DNA from: an uncultured Lachnospiraceae bacterium
GTDB taxonomy: Bacteria > Bacillota > Clostridia > Lachnospirales > Lachnospiraceae
DNA length: 33,134 bases
NCBI GenBank assembly: GCA_902780385.1
Contig: CACZFF010000035.1
Coordinates: forward strand, 1-33,134
Direction: 5' to 3'
Below the pieces are notes generated by a model, which saw only the letters and a list, made by a program, of their open reading frames with translations, was not told the DNA's origin and did no database searches. This document shows, one piece after another, positions 1 to 7,451 of the stretch (positions within the stretch are counted from its first letter, which is position 1; every line of letters begins with the position of its first letter). Position numbers and translations under genes: made by a program.

Positions 1-264
1 AGCGACCAGATGGCGATAGCTGTCAGGCGGAAGGGCAGGAACCTTAAGGATTGCCTTGGGAAGCTCCTTCTCTGGTCGCTCATGAACCAGAAGAAAGTGG
101 ACAAAGGAGTCCTGGCATCTGCAGAAAAGCAGATCGGGAAACAGAATATTGACCTGAAGAAATACGGCATAGAGCCAAGGTGGCTCCAGTACACCAGGAT
201 CGGGATCCCGAACATGAGCACCGCGCGTCAGCTGATCCGCGAGTATTATCTGCAGGAGGTGTGA
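1..264 (+). CDS. Unrecognised phage protein, 5'-truncated by the window edge
   Basis: The frame is open from the first base, and the first ATG (position 10) has no ribosome binding site, so this is probably the C-terminal 87 residues of a longer protein. The visible part is basic and helical, with no cysteines beyond one and no motif I can name. It ends two bases before the next start codon, and the AGGAGG that serves the next gene lies in its last codons, so the two genes are translationally linked. Its place just before the DUF7666-like and PcfJ-like genes suggests an early or replication-region gene. I do not recognise a function. Confidence 0.7.
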   Translation, partial: SDQMAIAVRRKGRNLKDCLGKLLLWSLMNQKKVDKGVLASAEKQIGKQNIDLKKYGIEPRWLQYTRIGIPNMSTARQLIREYYLQEV

Positions 265-265
265 T

Positions 266-871
266 ATGGCTGAATTTGCATACAAGATGTTCAACAAGGA
301 CCTGACATGCACGCTGGGCAAAGGAAAGTATCAGTATAAGCCTGGAGAATGGATCGAGGAACCGGAGGCCAACTGCAGACAAAACGGCTTCCACTGCGCG
401 AAGAATCCTCTCGATTGTCTCAGCTATTATCCGAGTTGGGATAATTCGCAGTGCTGGATCGTGGAGATAGGCGGGGACATCGATGAGGACAGCGTTGATT
501 CCAAGGTTTCCTGCACGAGGATCCGTCTGATCAAAAGGCTGACGCTCGAGGAGTTTGTGGCAGAAGCCTGCAGATACATGATCAACTTCCCGCTGGCAGC
601 GGTTAACCATCATGTGATGCGGCAGCCGGCAGAGGTCGGCTTATCGTGCAACCACTTCGTGATCGTGCGCTGTGGTGAGCCGATGGCCAAAGGCAGAGAG
701 GGAGATGTCATCGGCCTGCTGATGGAGAATGACCGGACCGGCCAGATCTACGCAGGAAATGTCTTCACAGTCGGGATATCCACCTACAAGGCCGGTACCT
801 GGTGCAACGTATACGGGGAGGAGGTGGACAGGGATGCGCAAGAGGATCGTGCTGCAGTCGGAACCATGTGA
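266..871 (+). CDS. DUF7666-like conserved phage protein
   Basis: This is a 201-residue protein. The N-terminal part (about residues 5-75) has the pattern I associate with DUF7666-type proteins: a YKMFNKDLTC start, a predicted beta-rich stretch, then a GFHCAKNPLDCLSYY segment. Residues 65-110 continue with a cysteine- and charge-rich stretch. No catalytic motif is obvious and the family has no established role that I know of. An AGGAGG at 254-259 precedes the ATG with correct spacing. The last 38 bases overlap the start of the PcfJ-like gene. It is probably part of the early operon. The family assignment is from memory of sequence pattern and is moderate. Confidence 0.65.
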   Translation: MAEFAYKMFNKDLTCTLGKGKYQYKPGEWIEEPEANCRQNGFHCAKNPLDCLSYYPSWDNSQCWIVEIGGDIDEDSVDSKVSCTRIRLIKRLTLEEFVAEACRYMINFPLAAVNHHVMRQPAEVGLSCNHFVIVRCGEPMAKGREGDVIGLLMENDRTGQIYAGNVFTVGISTYKAGTWCNVYGEEVDRDAQEDRAAVGTM

Positions 872-2972
872 ACCTCCGAAGCATCCACATATGAAGAATA
901 CGCGGGGATGGATCGGAAGGCGGGGAGTCATTGCCACTATCGCAAAAGCTCAGCTGGTCGGCACAAATGATACGGTTATCGTACTCAACATAGATATCTT
1001 CCAGGAAGGAGAGCTGAAAGCCAGGTACTTCGCAGATAAGTTTGCAAACAGCCACAGAGCACTGATCATAGATACCGGCGACTGGAAGCAGCTGTGTCTG
1101 CAGAATGTGGCGAATGTGGCAGCCGGTCTCAGACCTAATTACAACGAATACAACTACTACTGTGACGTGGCGGATTGGGATTTTGAGACCGATAAGGACA
1201 GGGACATAGTCCATGAGTATCTGGGCTGTGATGTGCGTGGCTGGGAATCAGAGATACAGAGTGAAAAGAGGATGACTCAGCTCAATAACAAACAGGCTCG
1301 TATAGACGCTCTGATGGAAGAGGCCGTGCCCGACATTCCGGAAGATTTCTACAGGTGGATGCATGAGGATATCTTCGGACGGAAGTATCTGTTCCAGAAA
1401 AAGCTCACAAAGATGACAAGATGTACCTGCGGTGCATGTGGGAAAACATGGCTGCAGAAGAAAAGCATCGGGATCGGCAGGAAGACATGCCCGAAATGCG
1501 GCAGTACAGTCCTGGGAACTTACAAGCAGGAAGTGAAGAGCGCAGAAAAATCCCTGTACCTCCTTCAGCCATGCAGGAAATATGGACGATGGATAGAGCG
1601 ATATTTCAGGGCAAGCTGTGTCTGGTCTCCGCAGAAAGAGAGCCTGGTATCCATCGATGAAAGAATCAGGGTCATTGTCCCGAACGGAAAAGACTGGGGA
1701 ACCTGCTACTATGAGGATTTTGTAGACAAAGACGGGAAGCCGACATACTGGGACGCAAACCATTTCAATGGACGGATGGGAAACGGATACCTGTATCCGG
1801 GAACGCTGAGCCAGATGAAAAAATGCTGGCCGGACACTCTTTTCCGCAGCGGGATGGAGAAACTGGCGGCAGCGGGTGTCTGTTTCAACGTAAATCACAT
1901 GATCATCAGGTGGCACAAGAACCCATGTATGGAATATATCATCAAAGGCGGATTTCACAGGCTGGCCGCAGAGATGATCAGCAACACTTATTGGGGGACA
2001 GATTATAAAGTGGACCTGAACGGGGAGAATCCGCAGGAAGCATTCCGTCTCAGTGCAGACAGAGTGAACCGCTTCCGCCAGATGAACGGCGGGCTGACTG
2101 TGTTGGGCTGGCTGCAATATGAGCAGACCACTGGGGCTAAGATATCGCAGGCCAACCTGATAGAGGCAGACAAGCATGGCATACACTGCAATGATCAGGA
2201 TGTCTGGAAGATCCTGTCTTACGTGCGCTCTCCGGACGCTTTTATCAATTATCTCAGGAAACAGTCGAAGCTGCAGAAGGTTTCCCGCAGGCAGGTCATC
2301 AGCGACTGGGTCGATTATCTGGATATGGCAAAGAAGCAGAAACTGAATCTTTCGAACGCGCTGTTCTACAAACCGAAAAACCTCAAGGCAGCCCATGACG
2401 CTTGTGTACGCTTTGCGCATCAGAACGAACTGAAGCTGAAGGCAGATGGTATCCGGGAGCGCTTCCCTGACGTGGAGCGGGTCCTGAACGACATCCGGGA
2501 TAAATATACTTATGACGGAGATGGCTTCAGCGTCATCGTACCTGCAGACATCGCGGATATCGTGCATGAAGGCCGGTGTCTCGGACACTGCATCGATACC
2601 ACAGACAGGTACTTCGACCGCATCCAGCAGCACATATCCTATCTGGTTTTCCTTCGCAGGAGCTCGCAAAAGGATGTGCCGTACTACACACTGGAGATTG
2701 AGCCTGGCGGTACGATCCGGCAGCAGAGGACGACAGGAAACAACCAGAACAAGGCGGATGTGAAGGCATACTCTTCATTCATTCACGAGTGGCAGAGGGT
2801 GGTCCGGGATCGGATCAGCGAGGAGGACAGACAGCTGGCTGAGATCAGTCGGCAGACCCGTATCAGAGAATACCAGGAACTGAGAGACAAGCAGGAAAAA
2901 GTCTGGCGCGGAGCGCTGGCTGGAAAGCTTCTGGTCGATGTCCTGGAAGCGGACCTCATAGAAGTGGTTTAA
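834..2972 (+). CDS. PcfJ-like protein with zinc ribbon
   Basis: This 712-residue protein belongs by sequence pattern to the PcfJ-like family, named from conjugative plasmid pCF10 and common in phages and integrative elements of Firmicutes. Its biochemical role is unknown. A zinc ribbon is visible as C199-x2-C202 and C219-x2-C222, with a further C197. Near the C-terminus is the family's signature: GRCLGHC (residues 580-586), followed by a YLVFLRR strand, YYTLEIEPGG and a QQRTTGNNQN segment. I chose ATG 834 because GGGGAGGAGG ends about eight bases upstream. A longer reading from 729 exists but lacks such a site and would overlap the previous gene much more. The gene overlaps the DUF7666-like gene by 38 bases. 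Confidence 0.85.
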   Translation: MRKRIVLQSEPCEPPKHPHMKNTRGWIGRRGVIATIAKAQLVGTNDTVIVLNIDIFQEGELKARYFADKFANSHRALIIDTGDWKQLCLQNVANVAAGLRPNYNEYNYYCDVADWDFETDKDRDIVHEYLGCDVRGWESEIQSEKRMTQLNNKQARIDALMEEAVPDIPEDFYRWMHEDIFGRKYLFQKKLTKMTRCTCGACGKTWLQKKSIGIGRKTCPKCGSTVLGTYKQEVKSAEKSLYLLQPCRKYGRWIERYFRASCVWSPQKESLVSIDERIRVIVPNGKDWGTCYYEDFVDKDGKPTYWDANHFNGRMGNGYLYPGTLSQMKKCWPDTLFRSGMEKLAAAGVCFNVNHMIIRWHKNPCMEYIIKGGFHRLAAEMISNTYWGTDYKVDLNGENPQEAFRLSADRVNRFRQMNGGLTVLGWLQYEQTTGAKISQANLIEADKHGIHCNDQDVWKILSYVRSPDAFINYLRKQSKLQKVSRRQVISDWVDYLDMAKKQKLNLSNALFYKPKNLKAAHDACVRFAHQNELKLKADGIRERFPDVERVLNDIRDKYTYDGDGFSVIVPADIADIVHEGRCLGHCIDTTDRYFDRIQQHISYLVFLRRSSQKDVPYYTLEIEPGGTIRQQRTTGNNQNKADVKAYSSFIHEWQRVVRDRISEEDRQLAEISRQTRIREYQELRDKQEKVWRGALAGKLLVDVLEADLIEVV

Positions 2973-2984
2973 GAGGAGCGGGAT

Positions 2985-4304
2985 ATGGAATATTTACAGA
3001 TGACATTAGACGACTGGCTTGAAATGAAACAGTCGTTGGAAAGAGAACTCAATAACCTGAAGACAGGGTTCATCCGTGTCGGGTATGTCCTGAGGAAGAT
3101 CGAAGAAAGCCGCGGATATGAACAGGACGGTTACAGGAGCATTGCGGAATTCGCAAAAGCGGAATATGGCCTGAGCCCCTCTACAGTCAGCAGGTTCATG
3201 GCCGTCAACGCCAGATTCAGCCTTGACGGCTACTCTGAACGTTTGGACCCGAAGTACATCGGTTTTCATCAGAGTGTCATGAGCGAGATGCTCGGCCTTC
3301 CGGACAGGGATCTCTCACTGGTCACGCCGGAGACATCAAGACAGGACGTGCGGGAGCTGAAGCAGTTCAACAGGCAGGAGCCTGAAAGAGGCATCGCGGA
3401 GGATATCAGGGAACTGATCGTGAATTATTTCCGGGAGAACCGGGAGGAACTGAACGAGCTCTATGACGGGACAGGGGCGCCTGCACAGGAGATTCTGAAT
3501 CCTTCCGGGAATAAAGTGTACCGCAAGGGCATGTATATGATGTTCTTCTACACCGACAGCGTGAAGACAAAAAAGTTCGGAGGAGAGACCACACAGTACA
3601 GCTGGGAGGAATTCCGGGGACTGATTGACGGTGTCTTTGGAAGTTATGCGTGTGCGGACACTTATGCCTGTTACTTTGAAGGCGCTTCGAAGACAGAAGG
3701 ACAGGCTGCAGTGGAGAAAGAGAATGTCAATGTCGATGCTCGAACCGATGGTACAGATGGACAGAGAGAAGTTGGAGAAACTGATCAGGCTGCTGAGACC
3801 GAACCCGAAGGAGACGGAGCGGAAACCGGAAGCGTCGAAGATATGGGAGACAGCGTGCTGCCGGATCGAGATGCAGAAGGACAGGCAGCGATTCCTCAGG
3901 ATGAACAGAGCTCAGAGACGCAGGCTGTTCAGGAGCCGGAAGAGGAACAAGCGGCAGAGGCCGATGCTAAAGAACAGGCAATGACAGAAGCTGTTTCGGC
4001 AGAGGGACCGTCAGAGGATGCTGTAAAAGAGCCGGAAGAGGAGGCCGGACTGATTGCGCCGGCGCAAATCATGCCCGAACCGGAGGAACCTCCGGAAGAA
4101 CAGCAGGAGGAACAGCTGTCTCCGGAGGCGAAGAAAAAGAGGGAAAAATACTATGGACTCATGGCGTCCGCCAGGGAAAAGCTGGAGGAGATTGAAAAGA
4201 GCTTCACTGAAAGCGCATGGAACAGGATGTCGGAACAAACGCTTCAGCTGAACTTTATTGCACACGAGCTAATGGCAGCATACAGCGTCATGGAGAATGA
4301 ATAG
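2985..4304 (+). CDS. HTH protein with long acidic C-terminal region
   Basis: A 439-residue protein. Residues 15-110 are helical, with a helix-turn-helix-like stretch at about 52-76 (SIAEFAKAEYGLSPSTVSRF), resembling N-terminal domains found in plasmid and integrative-element proteins of Clostridia. Residues 140-235 look folded and contain an aromatic-rich segment. Residues about 240-375 are a low-complexity tail rich in Glu, Gln, Ala and Pro. The last 60 residues form a basic-then-helical domain. GAGGAG at 2973-2978 supports the start, 12 bases after the PcfJ-like stop. A role in replication, partition or regulation would fit the context, but that is inference. A terminator-like hairpin follows. 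Confidence 0.7.
   Translation: MEYLQMTLDDWLEMKQSLERELNNLKTGFIRVGYVLRKIEESRGYEQDGYRSIAEFAKAEYGLSPSTVSRFMAVNARFSLDGYSERLDPKYIGFHQSVMSEMLGLPDRDLSLVTPETSRQDVRELKQFNRQEPERGIAEDIRELIVNYFRENREELNELYDGTGAPAQEILNPSGNKVYRKGMYMMFFYTDSVKTKKFGGETTQYSWEEFRGLIDGVFGSYACADTYACYFEGASKTEGQAAVEKENVNVDARTDGTDGQREVGETDQAAETEPEGDGAETGSVEDMGDSVLPDRDAEGQAAIPQDEQSSETQAVQEPEEEQAAEADAKEQAMTEAVSAEGPSEDAVKEPEEEAGLIAPAQIMPEPEEPPEEQQEEQLSPEAKKKREKYYGLMASAREKLEEIEKSFTESAWNRMSEQTLQLNFIAHELMAAYSVMENE
4054..4067. repeat. 14-bp palindrome, copy 1 (inside the HTH/acidic gene)
   Basis: TTGCGCCGGCGCAA is a perfect 14-bp palindrome. It lies within the coding region, at the residues I-A-P-A-Q. The same 14 bases occur again at 20297-20310, in the gap between the Dit and tail endopeptidase genes. 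I found no third copy by eye. Confidence 0.85.
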
Positions 4305-4335
4305 AAAGCATTCTTCATTCATATAGAAGGAAGCG

Positions 4336-4368
4336 GATACCAGGCACATGCGTGCCTGGGTATCTTTT
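4336..4368 (+). terminator. Rho-independent terminator after the HTH/acidic gene
   Basis: GATACCAGGCAC pairs with GTGCCTGGGTATC (one bulged G) around a four-base ATGC loop, and TTTT follows. It lies 31 bases past the stop codon and would end or attenuate the first early transcript before the HUH gene. Confidence 0.75.
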
Positions 4369-4374
4369 ACCTTA

Positions 4375-4417
4375 AATCAGCGCGCGTCGACGCGTTTTAG
4401 CAGTTCATAAGCTGATT
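4375..4417. repeat. Nested inverted repeats upstream of the HUH gene
   Basis: An outer pair AATCAGC (4375-4381) and GCTGATT (4411-4417) encloses the perfect 12-bp palindrome CGCGTCGACGCG (4383-4394), which is followed by TTTT. It sits about 30 bases before the HUH-type gene. It could be an operator, a second terminator or a nicking origin. The sequence alone does not decide. Confidence 0.6.
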
Positions 4418-4443
4418 AAACTTAGGCACAGGGGAGACTGAAA

Positions 4444-5262
4444 ATGCACATCCGCAGAAAGTACAAGATGAGGAACAGCATAGAGGTGTGTGAGTTCAAT
4501 TCTTCGAAGTGCCCGGGACAGGAAAGGCAGAGGAGACCGAAAGAGAAACCGTCGAGCGAGAGGATCCAGAAGAACAACCAGAGGCGTAAGCAGAGAGAAG
4601 CAGCCAGGATGGTAGAGGAGTACTTCAATGAGGACGATCTGGTCCTGACGTTGACCTTCCGGAAAGAGCTGCGCCCTGCGGACATGGGAGAGGCAAAGAA
4701 GATCTTCAGGGAATTCGCGAATTACCTGCGCAAAGAGTACCGCAAAAGATACTATGACCTTCTCTGGATGCGTAACATCGAGGTCGGCAGTAGGAACGGC
4801 TGGCATATCCATATGATCGCGAACCGGATCGAGGGGGCAGAGTTCCTGATCAAGGATTACTGGAGGCAGTACGGAGGGGTCTACATCCAATACCTTCAGG
4901 ATCTCAGGGATCAGGGAAAAGACTTCGGGGAATATATCGCGAAGGCGCCAATAACATGTGACCGTGTGGTGGAGACAAGCTGGAGCCACTCTCGAAATAT
5001 CAAGAAGGTCGAGGGAGAGGATGTTATCATCACAGGTCATGCGATGACGGACAAGCCCCGCGTTCCTTCGGGATACTACCTCGACAAGGAATCTGTGCAT
5101 GAAGGCATAACAGCTGACGGATATCCTTTCAGGACATATACATTCCGCAGACTTATCAAAAGGCGGGTGGACAGGAAAATGAAGCCGTCGCAGATCAGGA
5201 GGATGCAGAGAAAGAAGGGAGGCAGGAAGTGCCGAAAGAAGATGGCTGCAGGAAAATGCTGA
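4444..5262 (+). CDS. HUH-type (rolling-circle Rep-like) protein
   Basis: This 272-residue basic protein has the hallmarks of a single-tyrosine HUH endonuclease. A strand VLTLTF lies at about residue 67. The H-x-H metal motif is WHIHM (H121, H123). A tyrosine-lysine motif follows 40 residues later, with Y164 and K167 in GEYIAKA. HUH enzymes nick one DNA strand through a tyrosine-phosphate link to start rolling-circle replication or transfer. The N-terminal 50 and C-terminal 60 residues are strongly basic, as for a DNA-binding protein. AGGGGAG about nine bases upstream supports the ATG. The 3' end overlaps the next gene. Catalysis is inferred from motifs only. In a tailed phage such a protein may instead serve recombination or plasmid-like maintenance. 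Confidence 0.72.
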   Translation: MHIRRKYKMRNSIEVCEFNSSKCPGQERQRRPKEKPSSERIQKNNQRRKQREAARMVEEYFNEDDLVLTLTFRKELRPADMGEAKKIFREFANYLRKEYRKRYYDLLWMRNIEVGSRNGWHIHMIANRIEGAEFLIKDYWRQYGGVYIQYLQDLRDQGKDFGEYIAKAPITCDRVVETSWSHSRNIKKVEGEDVIITGHAMTDKPRVPSGYYLDKESVHEGITADGYPFRTYTFRRLIKRRVDRKMKPSQIRRMQRKKGGRKCRKKMAAGKC

Positions 5263-5627
5263 GAGAGCTGGCATTTCCCAAATGCAAGGCAAAGAAGAGG
5301 AGGCATACACATGCCGGACAGAGCATCCTGCAGAGGGACAGGGACCGGCGGCGATGCTGGCTGTGCATGCAGCTCAGGCACGATCACAGCGAGCATGTGG
5401 ACGGGACACTCCACAAGCATCATGTGTTCATGGGCCCGCTTCGCAGTGTGAGCGAGGCAGAGGGCTTTTTCGTGTGGCTCTGCCCGCAGCACCACACGGA
5501 TGGCAGGGAAGCTGTTCACAGGAATCATGCTGTTTGTGTTGATCTGCAGAGGCAGATGCAGGAGGCATATGAGAGAAGCCACACGAGACGGGAGTTTGTG
5601 AGGCTTACGGGAAGGTCATACCTGTAG
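5229..5627 (+). CDS. Cys/His-rich HNH-like phage protein
   Basis: This 132-residue protein has a metal-binding pattern: C-x2-C (CWLC), then a histidine-rich H-x-H-H-x-F-x-G segment (KHHVFMGP), then C-x2-H-H (CPQHH) and a later H. That spacing resembles small HNH or DUF968-like proteins often found in the recombination and replication region of Firmicutes phages. The reading taken begins at GTG 5229, after GGGAGG. An alternative start is ATG 5256, which would overlap the HUH stop by a few bases. The downstream gene follows after 14 bases with GGGGGAACAGAGG before it. Nuclease activity is likely by family but not shown. Confidence 0.65.
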   Translation: MPKEDGCRKMLRELAFPKCKAKKRRHTHAGQSILQRDRDRRRCWLCMQLRHDHSEHVDGTLHKHHVFMGPLRSVSEAEGFFVWLCPQHHTDGREAVHRNHAVCVDLQRQMQEAYERSHTRREFVRLTGRSYL

Positions 5628-5641
5628 CGGGGGAACAGAGG

Positions 5642-6130
5642 ATGAAGAGGACTGAAAGGCAGGAAAAGATAGACTATCTCAGCAGAGCGATGGATGCGCA
5701 CAATGAGCGCGTTTCAATCGATGGATATATCTCCATATTGCGGGACAGGATGACCGGTGTGAAAGGAATAAGCTACGAAGGGGCAGATATGCCAAGAAGC
5801 AGGAACAGAGAAATGGATCTGTCAGACTATGCCGCAAGGATCGACAGGGAACTACGGAGTTACAAGAAGGCGGCACAGCAGGAGCAAAGAGCTCGGAAGG
5901 ATGTGAAGAAGTGTATCCAGGCGCTGGCAGGTCAGGTACGGAAAGAACCGGATGAAAGGACACACAGGAAGATCAGGCAGGAGCAGAGGCTGCTGGAGCT
6001 CAGGTATCTGGACTATCTCAAATGGGAAGATGTAGCAGCAGCGCTGGGATATGAGATCGCGCAGACATTCCGCATCCACACGAGAGCATTGAACAGGATA
6101 ATGATAGCCGGAAAACATGATAGTGAATGA
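5642..6130 (+). CDS. Sigma-70 region 4-like late regulator (ArpU/DUF1492 type)
   Basis: A 162-residue protein. The N-terminal 110 residues are coiled, highly charged and basic. The last 50 carry a region-4-like helix-turn-helix, LELRYLDYLKWEDVAAALGY followed by a recognition helix (QTFRIHTRALNRI). This arrangement matches DUF1492/ArpU/RinA-type phage regulators, which activate transcription of the packaging and structural genes and sit just before the terminase genes, as here. The final bases abut a dyad at 6130-6156. I cannot see its target promoter with confidence. Confidence 0.75.
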   Translation: MKRTERQEKIDYLSRAMDAHNERVSIDGYISILRDRMTGVKGISYEGADMPRSRNREMDLSDYAARIDRELRSYKKAAQQEQRARKDVKKCIQALAGQVRKEPDERTHRKIRQEQRLLELRYLDYLKWEDVAAALGYEIAQTFRIHTRALNRIMIAGKHDSE

Positions 6131-6156
6131 TAGCTTATCAGGTGATAATATGCTAT
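6130..6156. repeat. Dyad element immediately after the regulator gene
   Basis: TTATCA (6135-6140) and TGATAA (6143-6148) face each other across GG, nested inside ATAGC (6130-6134) and GCTAT (6152-6156). It looks like a protein-binding dyad rather than a terminator, because no T-run follows. A role for the neighbouring regulator is a guess. Confidence 0.4.
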
Positions 6157-6200
6157 TGACCGCATCTGTCCAGATCCGGTTCATTAACTCCTCCCGTTCG

Positions 6201-6232
6201 AAAGGGGCAGCTTTACAGGGCTGCCCCTTTTG
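6201..6232 (+). terminator. Rho-independent terminator ending the early region
   Basis: AAAGGGGCAGC (6201-6211) pairs perfectly with GCTGCCCCTTT (6220-6230) around an eight-base loop, and the 3' arm runs into TTTT. It separates the sigma-like regulator from the HNH and packaging genes. Confidence 0.85.
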
Positions 6233-6294
6233 TGTACCGGGAAGTATATGCATCATAACACCGGCGCATCGCTACCCGCCGGAGCTAAACAGTT

Positions 6295-6374
6295 GCCTGG
6301 ACTTCTTGTCCCGCGCAGGCCGATAGCGCGTTATAAACTATGCCAGGCGGGTCGAAGGGCCCGCCATTATTTTT
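6295..6374 (+). promoter_or_regulatory. Structured leader with a possible terminator/anti-terminator switch
   Basis: GGCGGG (6346-6351) pairs with CCCGCC (6360-6365), and ATTATTTTT follows, as in a terminator. The same left arm overlaps CCAGGC (6343-6348), which can pair instead with GCCTGG (6295-6300), enclosing a CGCG/CGCG stem at 6312-6330. The two folds exclude each other. It lies 20 bases before the HNH gene's start. Recognised as structure only; no known RNA family is assigned. Confidence 0.45.
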
Positions 6375-6394
6375 GGATTTTACGGAGGCCCGGT

Positions 6395-6814
6395 ATGCCG
6401 ATCTACGTCAGATGCGCCGCGTGCGGAAATAGGATACCGGCAGGGGGAAGATGTACCTGTCAGGCTAAACGAAACAGGGAGTATGACAGCAGGTATCGTG
6501 ACAGCAGAAGCAAGAAGTTCTATGACTCCGAGGAATGGAGGAGAGCAAAGCGGCGCGCACTCGTTCTGGACGGCATGGATGTATATATGTTCATGACTAC
6601 AGGCAGGATCATGGCTGCTGATACAGTCCACCACATCATCCCGCTGCGTGACGACTGGGCAAAACGGTGCACTGCATCGAACCTGATGTCTCTCCATCAT
6701 ACTACCCACTCCCGCATTGAACAGGAGTATCGCAAAAACAAAAATTCCATGATTCGGAAACTGACTGTGATGCTTCAAGAATTCCGTGAGCTGACAGACC
6801 GGGGGGGTGTCTGA
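6395..6814 (+). CDS. HNH endonuclease of the packaging module
   Basis: A 139-residue protein. An N-terminal zinc-binding pattern, C-x2-C (CAACG) and C-x-C (CTC), is followed by the nuclease core: a Y-x-S-x-E-W-R-R-A-K-R-R-A helix, then DTVHHIIPLRDDW (the HH of the HNH fold), N-L-M-S-L and a final TTHSRIE. It sits directly upstream of the small terminase, where HNH proteins in HK97-like phages are known to assist terminase cleavage at cos. ATG 6395 is preceded by GGAGG at 6384-6388 with six bases of spacing. A longer upstream reading from 6230 runs through the terminator and leader and is not credible. The usual second cysteine pair in the HNH finger is absent. Confidence 0.82.
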   Translation: MPIYVRCAACGNRIPAGGRCTCQAKRNREYDSRYRDSRSKKFYDSEEWRRAKRRALVLDGMDVYMFMTTGRIMAADTVHHIIPLRDDWAKRCTASNLMSLHHTTHSRIEQEYRKNKNSMIRKLTVMLQEFRELTDRGGV

Positions 6815-6893
6815 AAAGTTTTTTCTTCGGCCCCCCGACCGCGCCAGTCCTTTTCCTTACGCGAATTTGTAAAAACGTTTTATCTTGAAGGAC
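6801..6893. other. Candidate cos region between HNH and TerS
   Basis: A seven-G run (6801-6807), at the end of the HNH gene, faces a six-C run (6831-6836), followed by GACCGCGCC. Further on, GTCCTT (6847-6852) and AAGGAC (6888-6893) form another inverted pair in an AT-rich gap. G-run/C-run sequence at this place is typical of cohesive-end sites of P27-terminase phages. The exact nick positions cannot be read. No gene with a ribosome binding site lies in 6815-6991. Confidence 0.5.
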
Positions 6894-6991
6894 AGAAAAG
6901 AACTGATTATTATATGCGCATGTTCGAATTGTCAGAAAATTACGCCAAAACCCGCGTGATCATGCGAAAAAACGGATTTGAGGACTGAAAA

Positions 6992-7450
6992 ATGGCAAGG
7001 CCGAGAAAATTGCTTAAAAACAGCACCGGAGATCTCACCGAACAGCGCCGCCTGCAGAAAGAGGCAGAGGAGGCTGCGATCTCCAATATGCCGCGTGACC
7101 TGCTGGGTCAGCAGCCATCCGAGCTCCGGGATAAAGTGGCCCGTGAGACCTGGGAGAGGATCGTCCCGGATCTGCTCTGCGAGCTGACCACCTGCAACCT
7201 GGACCGGGACAACATGATCATGTACTGTAATGCCTGGAGCGAGGCGATGGAAGCCCAGAGGAGGCTCAAGCGGAACAAGACGGATGATGACTATCAGGAG
7301 CTGTGGAGACGCAGGCTCAAGGACGCCAGGGCCGAGTGCAGGCGGTACGGGAAACTGCTCGGGATGGATGTTTCCTCCCGGCTGAAGAATGCGGACAGGA
7401 AAGTGGCCAATGAGGATGAGACGATAAACGAGATGTTCGGAGATATCTAA
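6992..7450 (+). CDS. terS: Small terminase subunit, P27 family
   Basis: This 152-residue basic protein has the features of P27-type TerS: a short basic N-terminus (MARPRKLLKN), a central helical segment beginning WERIVPDLLCELTTCNLDRDN, and a C-terminal helix pair with SRLK. TerS binds the packaging site and regulates the large subunit. GAGG at 6980-6983 is eight bases from the ATG. It follows the HNH gene and putative cos region and precedes TerL by one base, as is standard for this module. Confidence 0.85.
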   Translation: MARPRKLLKNSTGDLTEQRRLQKEAEEAAISNMPRDLLGQQPSELRDKVARETWERIVPDLLCELTTCNLDRDNMIMYCNAWSEAMEAQRRLKRNKTDDDYQELWRRRLKDARAECRRYGKLLGMDVSSRLKNADRKVANEDETINEMFGDI

Positions 7451-7451
7451 G

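Noticed and set aside
1248-2669. 473-residue minus-strand frame opposite the PcfJ-like gene
   Set aside because: It mirrors the codon pattern of the well-supported plus-strand gene and has no ribosome binding site or recognisable domain.
6157-6185. A late promoter starting at TTGACC after the sigma-like gene
   Set aside because: No acceptable -10 lies 16-18 bases downstream.
6230-6394. Upstream extension of the HNH gene
   Set aside because: It would begin in the terminator and run through the structured leader; ATG 6395 has a clear GGAGG.
6914-6988. 24-codon frame before TerS
   Set aside because: No ribosome binding site at a suitable distance and no recognisable sequence; it lies in the likely cos region.
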